Below, one piece after another: positions 20,821-33,355 of a DNA stretch of 64,000 nucleotides. Made by a program: the position numbers and the translations under genes. The stretch's first letter is position 1; each line of letters starts with the position of its first letter. The stretch comes from Chlorops oryzae (Eukaryota; Arthropoda; Insecta; Diptera; Chloropidae), in contig CM035807.1 in the NCBI GenBank assembly GCA_020466095.1, positions 58,166,605 through 58,230,604 of the forward strand, written 5' to 3'. The notes under the pieces are model-generated. The model was given only the letters and a program-made list of their open reading frames with translations, ran no database searches and was not told the DNA's origin.

Positions 20821-21370
20821 TTTAACACTTAAGCTGATTCTTCGGCCATAAACAAGCATAAACTATACCATTGCAGCGTTGGGTAGGCTTACAACTAATG
20901 CCACTTACGTAACAAGTAGCTAACACTACAATTGTAATCTGAACCTTTGGTAGCATTATAAATATCAATATTTTAGTATGGTTAACTAATAAGATTACGA
21001 TACCTTAAAAAAAAAAAAAAAAATTTATATATATTTTGTCTTATGAACTAATATCGAATAGTGCTTCGGCAAAATCTATACTACGAACTAACTTTTCGCC
21101 TCTGGCCAGCACAGCCTGCTTATTACTGTCCTATCGATGCATCCAACACTGACCTTGAGGAATCAAGTAAAAGCAGGTGGGGCGCATGCCTCAGTCGGTC
21201 TCCTTAAGAGCCTGCGAGTGGGTTATTTTTCCTTTTTCCTTGACCCCAACTCTGGGATGCATCACAACAACCGTTGAGTACTTGGTACTAACAATGCTTC
21301 ATTACCAAAATTTTTTTTTCTATCTAAACAGTCCTTTTACCCATCTGGGTAGAATTTTGTATTTTTAGGT
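20821..21370. other. Spacer between integrase and env remnant of gypsy B
   Basis: No supported gene. It contains a poly(A) run at about 21007-21023 and a T-rich tract ending TTTTTAG at 21369, just before the env-like frame. The latter looks like a 3' splice acceptor, which would fit the subgenomic env mRNA of env-bearing gypsy elements (inference). Confidence 0.45.
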
Positions 21371-22841
21371 GTGCTAACCTTACTCAGTAACGCCAGGTCG
21401 GAGCTATCTATTTCTCGTATTGAAGCCGAAGAAGCCTATGCCGAGATTAGTCTGGGAACCGAAGAAGTGGTTTGTAAATACAATTACATAGTACACTCCT
21501 TGGAACCCGACGATGTAACCAACGTGCTGGAGGCACTCCGAAAATCGACAAAACACATTGAAAATAACGAATAATCCTTCCTTATAAGAGAGGAAATAGA
21601 AGATATAGAAAGCATGTTGCATACGCTCCTTCCTAACCGAATGAAACGAGGTCTGCTTAACTTGGGGGGGGTCAGCTTTAGAATGGTTGTTCGGTACCTT
21701 AGACGATAGCGATAGGGAGAACATCGAAGATCATTTTGAAACAATAGGGGAAAATGAACACGAACTCATAAATAACATGAACAAGCAGATTCACATTAAC
21801 CGAGAATTTCACGAAAATTTGGAGATGATAAGATCAGTGATAGAGAAGGATAGAGAGGAGATTGCAACCCAACTACAAGCTCTGGGAAGTGTTAAATCTC
21901 AGTTCCAGGAACAAAATCTAGCTGTAACTTGTTTATTTAGATTAAAGTTACTAAAGGATCAGATCTAGCAAATTCAGAAAAACATAGCCTCGGCCAGATC
22001 AGGCTTGATACAACCTCACATCCTGACACCGACCGAAATAAAAACTTTTCACATTGACTTCAAAAAGTTAAAAAACATTAAGATAGGGACTGCTACTTTT
22101 CAACAAGATACAATTATTCTTGTCATCAAGGTTCCGTCCGAGAGTATTGTAGTACCGAAGCGTCTACTTATACCCATAACAAACAGTAACGGTTTTCGCA
22201 TCACCTCATCCAAATAAGTGGTGGTGGAAGTATATAGCACAATTTATGATTCCTCGGAGGAAGCCTCCATTTTTCAGTTAAAACTATCAACTCACTGTTC
22301 CGTTAAGAGATGATTCGAGTGGATAAAGAATGAAGGAAGTAAAATAATGGAGATTAGCAGCGACATGTTAGTGCTTGACAATGTAAAAAAGTTGACACTT
22401 TAAAGCACGTGCGACAATAGAAAACTCAATTTCAGTGGCAATTTTCTTATTTAATTTTTTAACTGCTCACTGCAACTTAATAATATTAATTATACAAACA
22501 AAATATTAGAACACCGACAATTTTTTGTACTACCATCCCTTTTTCCGAATCTTACAACCGAAAGGGTATTGTCTTTTCCGGAAATAATTCTCAAACAGGA
22601 ACAGAACTTGGACCAAATTGAGGAGTTGCAATTCCACAAAATCGCAACGACCTCTTATGCAGTCTCATCCTCAGTCATCATCTTTATACTGGCGGTTACC
22701 ATATTCATAATATGCCGACGACAAAGGGCAGTCAATTTAGGGGTCCAACAAGTACAATTAAGACCCGAAAGAACTAGAGAAAGTTTTAGAACAATTTTAC
22801 AACGACTAAGGGAGGAGGGAACGGATACAACGACTCTTTAA
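21371..22841 (+). pseudogene. Gypsy B: env-like glycoprotein (broken)
   Basis: Four open pieces in sequence look like one envelope gene of the insect errantivirus type. They are 21371-21574, a furin-like R-M-K-R site followed by a Gly-rich start at 21638-21665, an acidic coiled-coil-like stretch at 21687-21968, a piece at 22005-22217, and a C-terminal piece 22569-22841 with a hydrophobic membrane segment of about 20 residues near 22650-22715 followed by basic residues. Stops and frame changes separate the pieces. Envelope proteins of this class derive from the baculovirus F lineage and mediate fusion; this copy cannot make a full protein. The similarity is by motif order only. Confidence 0.65.
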
Positions 22842-23590
22842 AAAATTGTTTTTTTTTCTCGTCGTTTAGTACTCAAGTTGTATGGAGCTTGAACAACATG
22901 AGAAAACAATTTTAAATAAAGAGTCATGTTTTAAATTCTGAAGAGCCTCATTCAAACGAAGTTCAATTATTAAAGTTCTAAAATCCCAAAGAAAATTAAA
23001 GCTTTTATTTTATCTCAAAAAAAATATATAAATTAAATTTTTTTTTCCTTAATTGAAAATAAAAATATATATATATATATAAAATAATTCTATATATATG
23101 GCCCCGCGGAATTTCGTCCACGCCAACTCAGAGAAGTTTTTAAATAATGATTTTTCTGGACTACTTAGTAAGCCGGTAATTCAACTTAATAGATTTATAA
23201 TTAATTTTCTAATCGCCTTGCTTGCGAAATGCGAAAGCACAAATTCATCATATGGCAGCTCTGAACAAGAGCACAACCGTTCTTTTTTTATATAACTTTC
23301 AATTATTTGAAGTGTTCTCACTTTCCGTTTTTGTTTTTTTTTTTCTAAATAAAAAAAAAAAATTTACGGATTTTATTTTAAATTTTAACTCCCTTTTCAC
23401 TTCTAATGCAGTGAATGAAAAGAAAATAAGAGGAGATAAATGAACTTACTTAAAATAAATTTCGGAATTTCTTACAAAGTCCATGTTTCTAGTGTAGTAC
23501 GAATGGAAGGGAAAACAAGGAAATAGATGCTAGCTATGTATTATCCATTATACATTATATATATATATATAAATTAGATACAATTTCACC
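22842..23590. other. AT-rich flank after gypsy B
   Basis: No gene recognised. Contains AT dinucleotide tracts near 23062-23098 and 23557-23571. The 3' LTR of gypsy B should lie here if present, but I could not pair it with any upstream copy. Confidence 0.5.
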
Positions 23591-24990
23591 AATTGCCGAA
23601 TAGATCCTGCTCGGCAACATCATCTGTGTCATCAACTTCAGGCACTGCCATAGGTCAACGAAGTACGCTGCAACCAGCAACTCTGCGGAACCATGTCGGG
23701 TCCCCGAAACAAATTCAACGATTTCTAAACATAAATTCTCTCTCGTTCTTGTGTAAAATTATAATAATATTGGAATGCACGAAGAATCAGCTCCGATTAA
23801 GCAATTGATATTTTGAGGTTCCATATATGATTCCCATATTTCCGATGACTCGCCAATATCAACTACCTCAAAGCTGATCTCTTCATGAGTAATAGGCATA
23901 AGTGAAGGCAACCAAATCGGCTCCTTTTCTCTTTTGGAAAGAACAGGCTTTGCCATCGCGATCGACAGCACGACGTAGCGATCTGTCAATTATAAGCGAC
24001 TTCGGTTTAAAGTCAAAATTGTGGGCGCAGTTTTAACACGGATGGGAAATGGACAACAATGTCAGTAACCTATGGAAGCATGTGTATATTGGAACACTAC
24101 AGGTCAAGGTACCGAAACAAATGTCTCCTGGCAACAAACAGCAAACATAACTTCAGCAGACACTTTAATTCAACCCAAACTTAATCTTCATCACCATCAG
24201 CGGCCGAGGCCAATCAAGTACAGAATAGTAATTGGCAGATAGCTATATATTATATTTATTAGCAGTTATTCTGCATTCGAGCCTATCAAAGAAATGTTCT
24301 TGATAAAATATAATGCGCTCTGGGACCGATCACCATGCGCGAGTATATATGGCTCAAAACTTTGTCATCATAAGCCAGAATTAAAGGGTTTGATAGCAAT
24401 GGACATCATAAAGGAGTCCAAACCTTATCAGGCCTCTGAACGAAACCCTCGAAAACAACCACGCCTAACCCCGATCAAGTCTCTGCGGGAGGGTAATACC
24501 ATGCGCAATGCGGAGAGATGCGTTGGGAAGGCAAAGCATTTGTAAAGAGGGGAAGGGGTCGACGACAACTGCGGTTTGAATCACTAACGGCGGGCACCGC
24601 AGCTCCGGAAGGTCGCGGCATCAATACACACATGACGCAGGTTCAACTGTCAGCGTTGTTCGAATCACGCCGCGGTCAGACATACATTGGAGTCCGGCGT
24701 CCGTTCTCCGAGATCCGACCTCGACCACACGTTCTCTTTAATTGTATAAATTGGAATCATGAAGAAACCCGCCCTAATTCTAATCATCAAGGACATGTGT
24801 TTCCGTCAGCTGGGATCATCCCCGAACGATTTTGGAATCGGGGACAGCATGAATCATCATTGTCCATCCACCCCTGAACTATGTTACAAAGGTTTCCGAA
24901 ACTGCAGCCAATATGAATTGTTACAAGTAAGGAAGCAATAATGATAATATTCATAGTTTTTCTTATGGTCACACGCTTTTTCTGTATGTA
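23591..24990. other. Unrecognised sequence with short open frames only
   Basis: The stretch is less AT-rich than its surroundings. A minus-strand open stretch at 23759-23989 (76 codons, acidic end) and short plus-strand stretches at 24294-24545 and 24518-24877 show no domain I recognise. They could be degraded element genes or exons; the sequence alone does not support a call. Confidence 0.35.
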
Positions 24991-25000
24991 GTAGTATTCT

Positions 25001-25316
25001 GTAAAACTAATTGCATGTATCTCTATTTCCTTCCCCATAAAAAAAAAAAAAAGAGAGAGATAACGTATAAGCTTTTGCTGTTTTTCATAAAACTTCATAC
25101 CTTAATTCATTTAACAGAAACAATCTTGCTTTTGCATTCCTGTTATTTATTAGAACAGCTTTAAAACAGCTGTAAAACTAATTGCATGTATCTCTATTTG
25201 CTGCGAAAAAAAGAGAGAGAAAAACATATAAGGTTTTGCTGTATTTCATAAAATTCGCCATACCTTAATTCACTAAACAGAAACAATCTAGATTTTGCCT
25301 TCCTGTTGTTTAAATG
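25001..25316. repeat. Two diverged copies of a ~150-bp direct repeat
   Basis: GTAAAACTAATTGCATGTAT at 25001 recurs at 25172. The following ~145 bp stay alignable, through a GAGAGAGA tract, TTTTGCTGT.TTTCATAAAA and AACAGAAACAATCT, to about 25148 and 25316. The offset is 171 bp. No coding role seen. Confidence 0.8.
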
Positions 25317-25319
25317 GTG

Positions 25320-25700
25320 TATATATTATATTATATAAATTTTTGCATATTTTCCTTAAATTTGTCCAATTTCCATTGTTTGAATTGCTTATGTGTCATG
25401 CAAGGTTGTAAAGAAGTGACAAGGGAGAAGTAATTAAAAATGTAGGTTAACGGTTTTTTTTTTCTCTCCTCACTTTAACCTACGAGATTCTAATTAAGTA
25501 GGTTAAGTTTGTTCAACCGAGCATAAAAATTATAAAAAACAAAGAAAAAAAAATTTATAGATTAAAACTTTAAGAAATCAAAAGGAAACCAGAACCGAAA
25601 ATCACAAAATTTGAAGAGAGGAATCGCGACTGTCGTCCGAAAAATTGTCCGTAAACATAGAACAAAAATATTGGTCTTCCTCTCATTTCGCCCGGGGATC
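25320..25700. other. AT-rich stretch without gene
   Basis: Contains a small inverted pair GTAGGTTAA (25443-25451) and TTAACCTAC (about 25478-25486) around a T/C-rich loop. Nothing else is recognised. Confidence 0.4.
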
Positions 25701-26600
25701 CTTCCCATAAGGAGGGAGGGATGTTAGGTGGTGACTGCGTCAACCAAGATTGGGAACCGCTGTTCCGAATCGAAAAGTAGAATGTTGGGGAACGCAGGAA
25801 GACAAATTAACTGCAGTATTGGCACTTCCAGAAATCTGAATATTCCCACATTGTAAAATGATGCTGGGACTTTTGAAAATTAATTACACTGTGCTTGAAA
25901 TTGATTGTCGAAAATAGTAACAAAAATGAAACCAACTGAGTGACTTTGTTAAAAGTATACTGAGCTCAGATCCATCGGCCTTTTCGCTGGATTGGCTCTA
26001 GTTTAGGAGGAATCTGACTTTGAATTTTGCAGGCTCGTCGCTTAAGTCTTCAAAAATTCAAAATGCTAAATTGTCCTAAATCGTTATGAATATCGCTTTA
26101 CTGGCTTCGGGTAAGTTGTAGATATTTTAGCGAATAAAAAATTTGCTTGAGACACCAACACAGAAAAATTCATGCAACCGGTGTTTTCGACAAAAGTATA
26201 AAAAAAACCCCACCTAATCGTCGTATACGTAATTTTTATTTTGCGTTGGAATACGAATACGTCATTTTTCTCGGATTGGATTACAGAGAACTATGTATTT
26301 CGTAGTTTCGAATCGCACAGTTCTCCTGTAATGTTGCAGTCATTATCATAAGAAACTAAAACAAATAAACTGCCAATGCTCGTTAGCATGACTCCGTCCG
26401 ACTTGCAAAACCCAGGCAAGGGAGAATTCTGCCGACGTTGCATTTCCACGATCGGTGCCGGCCGATCGCCTTTCAAGTCACGTTGGCCCAACTTATGTGC
26501 CCCGGCAAGCCGTCGACGGCTCAGTCGCGTTAGGAAACTGTTAAGGAAAATTGAATTCCTAACGCGAAGAGTCGATTTGGAGTTTTGAAGCCGTGACGAC
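25701..26600 (+). other. Possible polypurine tract and LTR start of a decayed LTR element
   Basis: AAGGAGGGAGGGA at about 25710-25722 is followed by TGTTAGGTGG, the pattern of a polypurine tract abutting an LTR in gypsy-type elements. No matching second copy lies in the window, so a solo or truncated LTR is only a suggestion. No gene is supported up to 26600. Confidence 0.3.
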
Positions 26601-26614
26601 GGCCGGTTCGGGTT

Positions 26615-27385
26615 TTTAAAACGAATATAAAGTAAAAATTAAAGAATTTATATTCGAAAAAATTATTTTGATGATAAAAAATTAAGAGCAACAAGCTGAA
26701 GTAGCAAGAAAAAAACAAAAAGCCAATGTGTATAGAGACGTTAGAAACGTAAAACAGAAAGGGAGTTCTGCAAGAGTGCAGTTCACGAAGGTGCGGGATC
26801 GTAACAAGTAAAAATTAAAGCCAATTTATATTTGACAAGAAATCGCTTAGGAAATGTAAAAGAAAATGCAATCTAAGAAGAGTCATATAATAGAAGTTAT
26901 AAACGTTAGAAACGTAAAAGAAAATTTAAAGTGAGTCACAAACGAATCGTGAAAGTAAAAATTAAGGAATCTATATTCTGAAAAAATTCAAATAATTAAT
27001 TAAGAAAATAAAAAGAAGAAAGTATAAAAGAAGTTATAAACGTTAGAAACGTAAAAAGAAAAGTTAAAGTGAGTCAGAAGAACCGTAAAATTAAGAGAAT
27101 TTATATTTGACAAAATTAAAAATTAAAAGAAAAAAAAAGGAAGTATAAAAGAAGTTATAAACGTTAGAAACGTAAAAGAAAATTTAAAGTGAGTCACAAA
27201 GTATCGTTAAATAAAAATTAAGGAATCTATATAGAAAAAAATTAAAAATTAAAAGAAAAGAATAAAAAAAGAAAGTATAAAAGAAGTTATAAACGTAAGA
27301 AACGTAAAAAGAAAAGTTAAAGTGAGTCAGAAGAATCGTAAAATAAAAATTAAAGAATTTATATTTGAAAAAACTAAAAATTGTG
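26615..27385. repeat. A-rich tandem repeat region, period about 120-137 bp
   Basis: The word AGTTATAAACGTTAGAAACG starts at 26895, 27032 and 27153, with a one-base variant at 27285. Each copy is followed by AAAGTGAGTCA(C/G)A and by AAATTAA.GAATTTATAT. An earlier partial copy is near 26729. It resembles the repetitive untranslated leaders of some LTR elements and may belong to the candidate LTR upstream (inference). Confidence 0.75.
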
Positions 27386-27729
27386 AGCGACGCAGTCCTC
27401 ATTAAAGGACTGACTTACGGTTAGGATGACGAAAACAAAATTAATGAGCACATAGCCGTAATAAAAATTAGTGAAAAAGGAAGAAAATAAATATAAAAGA
27501 AAAGGAACTTAAATCCTCGTGCAAGATTTCATTGAAGAGAAAGAAACGTAAACAAGAAAATTAATATAGGCATAGAAAATAATAACGTCACCCCTTTCTA
27601 TTTCAACAGAAAAGAATAGAAAAACGTACACAGTACCTCATTACAAGGTACTGATCTTATACGAAATACAACATACATAGCTACATAGCCCATAATTGAC
27701 AAACATACGAAACATACAATAAAAAACAA
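27386..27729. other. AT-rich flank before the microsatellite
   Basis: No gene seen. Leads into imperfect CATA repeats from about 27670. Confidence 0.5.
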
Positions 27730-28467
27730 TACATACTATACATACATACATACATACGATTATCATACATACATAGATACATACATACAACATACATACA
27801 TACATACATAGGCATACATACATACATAAGTCACATACATATCATACAGTACATACATACATAATACATACATACATACATCATACATACATACATACAT
27901 ACATACATACATACATACATACATACATACATACATACATACATACATACATACATAACATACATACATACATACATACATACATACATACATACATACA
28001 TACATACATACATACATAACATACATACATACATACATACATACATACATACATACATACATACATACATACATACATACATACATACATACATACATAC
28101 ATACATACATACATACATACATACATACATACATACATACATACATACATACATACATACAACATACATACATACATACATAATACATACATACATACAT
28201 ACATACATACATACATACATACATACATACATACATACATACATACATACATACATACATACATACATACATACATACATACATACATACATACATACAT
28301 ACATACATACATACATACATACATACATACATACATACATACATACATACATACATACATAACATACATACATATACATACATACATACTACATACATAC
28401 ATACATACATACATACATACATACATACATACATACATACATACATACATACATACATACATACATA
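27730..28467. repeat. (CATA)n microsatellite, ~740 bp, upstream of W1
   Basis: Almost pure tetranucleotide CATA on the plus strand with rare one- or two-base interruptions. It ends exactly where the 5' UTR of the Waldo-like LINE W1 begins. The long Met-Tyr-Val-Cys reading frames across it on the minus strand are an artefact of the repeat. Confidence 0.97.
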
Positions 28468-28952
28468 AGTCTTTGACTTTTGGTGAAACGGCGGTGTTCT
28501 TAGCAAAGCGGAAAAAAAAATTTAAGTTAAAAGTGCTGTGGGGATTCACTAAAACAATAAGTGCGAGTGCAAAGGCTTAGTGGAAGTTATGTGTTTATTA
28601 CACTACACTGGCTTGGACACAAAACTGAATTAAGAGGTAATAAATAGCGAAAGTGAACTTGGAATACAGGTGGGTCGTCTTGTCAGCTGACTTTATAAGA
28701 GTTCGGCTGCGGCTAAAACTAGGTTTTAAGAGCAACTTGTCCAGTGCCTCCACAAGTTTGTAACAGCGGAGAATCCGAACAATACAAGCAGTTCCCCTCA
28801 AACTGTTATTCGGTAAGCGGAGGTTCAAACTGTTTTTCGAAGCAGGTGACAGCAAGACTGTTTAAATAGCCAGTGGTGTTAAAACTGTTTTTAAAGCCAG
28901 TGGCTATAAGACATTCTAATTGTAAAGCGGCATACACACTGCATCAAGAAAA

Positions 28953-30392
28953 ATGAATGGAGACGAGGAGGAAGATGGAAATCCAAACCCATTCGGGCGC
29001 AGCGAAAAAATGCCGAGAACGCCAGTAATGGTAGAGGAAAGCGGCAACAAAGAAGGACCATTGGCGGAAAATATTGGTGCAACAAGCGGAACCGGGGTCC
29101 AAAGGACGGACAGCTTGAAACCCAATAAGGCGCCCCGTAGAGAGCAGGCGACACTGCGATTGAGCGTGGGGTCGGCAGGAGAGACTGGAGGTATGGCAGC
29201 TTCAACAGGCCCACTGCCGGAGGAGGTAATGCGAATATTGAATGCGGGAGGAAGCGAAACTGCTACCGGGAAGCAGAAGGAAAATGCGGGAAATGCCTTA
29301 GAATTAATGGGGCAAGAAATTGAGCGGCTATGCAACATGGTCAATGGGCAAAGACACGTGAATCAGGTAATGAAGGATACTGTGTTGAAGATATCCGCAT
29401 TACATAAAAAGGTGGTGGCAGAAGGGTGCAAAAATTGCGAGGGCACAGCCAGCAAACCCGAACAACGACCAGAAGAGAAGCAAAGGAGAAAGGAAAAAAG
29501 GAGTGAGACGAGGGTATTGCCTCGTACGGATAGCTCCAAAGGTGGTACCAGAAAAGAGCAGCCATTAAACGGAGATCCACAGCAGACGCAAAATGCAAAG
29601 TGGACGGAGGTGACCAATAAAAAGAAAAATGAGAAATCTACCGGAGGTCATAGAAAACTAAGGAAAGAGAGACCCGACGTTGTAGTAGTCGAAAAAACAG
29701 GTGGTGTGTCGTACGCAGATATACTGAAACGAATGAAGAGTCAATCGGGGCTCCAGCAACTGGGGCAAGACGTAAACAAAATTCGAAGAACGGCAAAAGG
29801 CGAATTGATGCTGGTACTGAAAGGGAAGCAAGGTGGGTCCACCGATAAGCATAAGCAGGATGTTGCACATGCCCTCAAGGAGATTGTAAATGTACACACT
29901 CTGAGCACATATATCTCTATTGAGGTTTTGGACTTAGACGAAGCGACAACTCAGGACGATATATGTCGGGCTATAGCCAAGGAGCACCCCACATGTGGCC
30001 CAGTGGCACTGAGTGCCATAAAGCGTATGCGCATGGCCAGAAATGGTACTGACACGGCTACCATTACCCTACCAGTGAAGGAAGGCAATATGCTACTGGA
30101 GGCTGGACACCTAAAAGTTGGATGGGTGTCCTGCAGAATTAGGTTAAACGAACAACCTACAAGGTGCTATAGATGCCTAGAGTACGGGCATGTGTCGAAA
30201 TATTGCAAGAACGGGGTAGACCGAAAGGAGGCCTGTTATAGATGTGGAAATGCGGGACACAAAGCACGCAATTGTAAATCGGTACCTAGGTGTCTACTCT
30301 GCCCGCCGGGAAGCAATCAACATCAGATAACGGATAAGTGCTGCCCGGTCTACCAAGCAGCCCAGAGGAAGGTAATAAAGCGGTATGGTTAG
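28953..30392 (+). CDS. W1 ORF1: gag-like nucleic-acid-binding protein (479 aa)
   Basis: Open from ATG to TAG. The N-terminal half is charged and low-complexity (Lys/Glu/Gln-rich to about residue 240). A conserved core starts at VSYADILKRMKS near 251. Three cysteine clusters lie near the C-terminus: CYRCLEYGHVSKYC (~404), CYRCGNAGHKARNC (~428) and CLLCPPG...HQITDKCCPVY (~448). These are typical of R1-clade ORF1, which binds element RNA and takes part in target choice. It overlaps ORF2 by 8 bp (ATGGTTAG). W2 ORF1 is a close relative. Reading frame intact although ORF2 is not. Confidence 0.92.
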   Translation: MNGDEEEDGNPNPFGRSEKMPRTPVMVEESGNKEGPLAENIGATSGTGVQRTDSLKPNKAPRREQATLRLSVGSAGETGGMAASTGPLPEEVMRILNAGGSETATGKQKENAGNALELMGQEIERLCNMVNGQRHVNQVMKDTVLKISALHKKVVAEGCKNCEGTASKPEQRPEEKQRRKEKRSETRVLPRTDSSKGGTRKEQPLNGDPQQTQNAKWTEVTNKKKNEKSTGGHRKLRKERPDVVVVEKTGGVSYADILKRMKSQSGLQQLGQDVNKIRRTAKGELMLVLKGKQGGSTDKHKQDVAHALKEIVNVHTLSTYISIEVLDLDEATTQDDICRAIAKEHPTCGPVALSAIKRMRMARNGTDTATITLPVKEGNMLLEAGHLKVGWVSCRIRLNEQPTRCYRCLEYGHVSKYCKNGVDRKEACYRCGNAGHKARNCKSVPRCLLCPPGSNQHQITDKCCPVYQAAQRKVIKRYG

Positions 30393-33355
30393 ATTCATCC
30401 AAATCAACCTTAACCACTGCGAATCTGCGCAAGACTTACTTGCTAGAATGGCGAATGAGAAATCATCAGACGTGCTGTTGGTATCGGAGCCGTATGCTAC
30501 ACCGCTATGGGACAAAAGGTGGATATCCGACCGCAGCGGGAAAGCTGCTATTTATGTGTGTGGGAACGTCACCTACGATGCGGAAGAAAATAAGAAACAT
30601 AACGGTTTCGTATATGCGGAAATTAAAGGGATCCATGTGTATAGCTGTTATGCACCACCGAGCTACACGATAGAGGAATATGGAAGCTTTCTTGACAGAC
30701 TAGTAATGGAAGCACGGGAAAAGGCACCTAAAATTTTAGCGGGGGATTTCAACGCCTAGTCTACGTTATGGGGTAGCAGCAGTACAAATACCAGGGGAAG
30801 AATGCTGTTGGAAGCGTTGTCCACTATGGAGATTGTGCTGCTTAACGATCATAGGTACAACACTTTTGATAACGGGAATTTTGTATCCACTATTGATCTG
30901 ACCTTTGCCAGTGGAACAATCGCACGCAATGTGCGGTGGTGGGTAGCGGACGAGGACACGCTCAGCGACCATAAAGCGATTATCTTCAACACTGTGGAAG
31001 TAAACTCTATAAGAAGAAGTTTTGGCACCTGTAAGGCGTGGAGAAGTGGAAAGCTCGATGCGGAAATGCTGGAATACGTAGCGGCTGAGGTGACTGCAGG
31101 GGATGGGAACGCAGAGAGTAAGGTGGCTCAAGTAATGGCAGCTGTTGACGCCATATGCGATGCTACAATGCCCAGAAGGGGAAGAGGAAATGGTCGGGAA
31201 CCAACGCCGTGGTGGTCAGATGAATTGACTCGGCTAAGAGCGGAGTGTATAAAATCCCGCAGGATACAGCAACGTGCAATAGGACGAGAAAACCATGCGG
31301 AAAAGTACGCTTTTTATAAACAAAAGAGGAAGGAATTGCAAAGAGCAATAAAAATAAGCAAAAGCGAGCTGTGGCGATCGCTCATAAGGAAGCTCGACGA
31401 GAACCCTTGGAGTGATGCTTATCGAATGGTAAAAAAAGAACTAAAAGAGAAGATGGCCCCTTCGCCAACGTGTCCGTTGGTGCTTGAGAATATAGTAGTA
31501 GCACTATTTCCCCTGCACCCCGCAGTCGACTTGACACCACAGGTCATTGGCAACGAGGAAGTACCAGAGGTAAGGTTGGAAGAAGTGCTAGAAGCGATAA
31601 AACCATTGGAGGATCAGAAAACGCCGGGGCTGGATGGGGTACCGAATGTAGTACTCAAGGCTGTAGTTCGGAAAAACACGCAGGAGTTTGCGAACCTCTT
31701 TACAAGCTGCTTGAGGGAAGGGATTTTCCCTAAACGGTGGAAGCAACAGCGCTTGGTGTTAATACCAAAGGGGAATAAGCCATTGAATCAACCATCGTCT
31801 TACCGTCCATTGTGCATGATTGACACAGCGGGGAAGGTGTTTGAGAAAATTATAACTACGAGGCTCGAGCCATACATGGAGGGCGCAACTGGAATATCTG
31901 AGTGGCAGTTTGGCTTCAGGAAAGGACGTAGTACTTTGCACGCCGTGGAGAAGGTGGTGGATATTGGGCGGAAGGCACTTGAAGGCGCCAGATGGAGAGG
32001 TGGCACAAAAAAATACTGTGCGGTGATAACACTGGATGTTAAAAATGCATTTAACTCTGCTAGGTGGGAAGTCATCATGCAATCGCTGGAGCGGATGAGG
32101 GTTCCATGCTACCTGCGAAATGTTGTGAAACACTATTTTAAGGATAGAGGTCTAGTCTATAGGACGGATGAAGGAGTAAAAACTCATTGAATCACTGCAG
32201 GCGTACCACAGGGATCGGTATTGGGCCCCACGTTGTGGAATGACATGAACAACGGTGTGTTCAACATTCGAAAGCCGGCAGATGTTAATATAGTGGGATA
32301 CGCGGATGACATTGCTATTGTGGCAGTGGCTAAACACCTGACAGAGCTAAAAGGGAAGTGCGAGGCAACCATTAATAACGTCCAACGATGGCTACAAAGA
32401 GCAGGACTGCAGCTAGCGGAACAAAAGACGGAGCTGGTGCTATTAAGCAGCCGAAAAACAGTAGAAAGAATTACCCTAAGAGTAGGAGGGCATAATATTG
32501 AATCGAGCGCGCACATCAAGTACCTGGGAATCCTAATTCATCAACGTCTTAGCTTCAAAGAGCATTTAAGGATGGCAGGGCGCAAAGCCTTAAAAATTAT
32601 CAACGCCATCACAAGAATTCTGCCAAATACGGGAGGTCCGAAAAATATGGCGAGGAGACTGCTGGCGAACGTGGCTACATCAGTAATGATGTATGGGGCT
32701 CCGATTTGGCACGCGGCTGCAGGGCACAGATCATATCTGTGTGGTATCAGAGCAGCGTACAGACTTTCCTCACTGAGAGTGTGCTGTGCATATCGAACGG
32801 TATCGGACTTGTCGGCCGACGTTATAGCGGGAAGGCTTCCAGTTGAACTGAGGGCTAAAAAAAATGGCAGCAGTAAATAGGTTGAAGCAACAAAGTAGTT
32901 TCGACATGAGAAGCTTGGCTGAGGCCGAAAGGAGTTTGATTGAGCAGTGGCAGTTTAGATGGGATACTGGAACAAAAGGTCGTTGGACACACCTGCTGAT
33001 CCCAGACATCAATAGCTGGCTTAAGAGGAAATATGGCGAACCAAACTTCTACGTCTCACAGTTCCTCACAGGACATGGGACTTTTAGGGAGTACCTCTAC
33101 AAGTACAGAATAGTGGAGCATCAGTATTGTTTATACTGTGAAAACGCGGTCGAAAGCGTGGAGCATGTTTTTGTGGAGTGCGGGCGGTTTATGGAAGCAC
33201 GACAAGAACTGATAATGGCATTAAACGAGCCAGTAACATGCGAGGCCATTGTCAGAAGGATGGTGAGCTCTGAAGAAATGTGGAATAAAATTGGCTTCGT
33301 CATCACTGCAATAATGTTGCAGCTACGGCGGGATGAAAGAAGAGACAATATATAG
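30385..33355 (+). pseudogene. W1 ORF2: endonuclease-RT, broken by two stops and one frameshift
   Basis: The frame begins MVRFIQINLNHC. Endonuclease motifs are SEPYA, AGDFNA (followed by TAG at 30757-30759, where W2 and W3 have TGG) and LSDHKAIIF. RT shows RPLCMIDTAGKVFEK, FGFRKGRSTL, DVKNAFN, then TGA at 32188-32190 (W2 has an Arg codon, so probably CGA to TGA), AGVPQGSVLGP and the catalytic Y-A-D-D near 32299-32310. An A8 run near 32855 shifts the frame, which then runs to 33355 with the C-terminal CLYC...EHVFVEC zinc motif. All expected domains are present but the protein cannot be made whole. Confidence 0.9.

Noticed and set aside
23759..23989. Minus-strand 76-codon frame as a small host protein
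   Set aside because: No recognised domain, no splice context or conservation evidence; left as unrecognised sequence.
24759..24941. Small secreted-type peptide starting MKKPALILII
   Set aside because: The hydrophobic start is too short for a convincing signal peptide and nothing else supports a gene.
27730..28467. CRISPR-like or satellite array
   Set aside because: The unit is a simple tetranucleotide with no spacers; it is a microsatellite.
27763..28549. Long minus-strand open frames of repeated Met-Tyr-Val-Cys, also at 33447-34159 and 57946-58543
   Set aside because: A CATA repeat has no stop codon in several frames; these are not genes.
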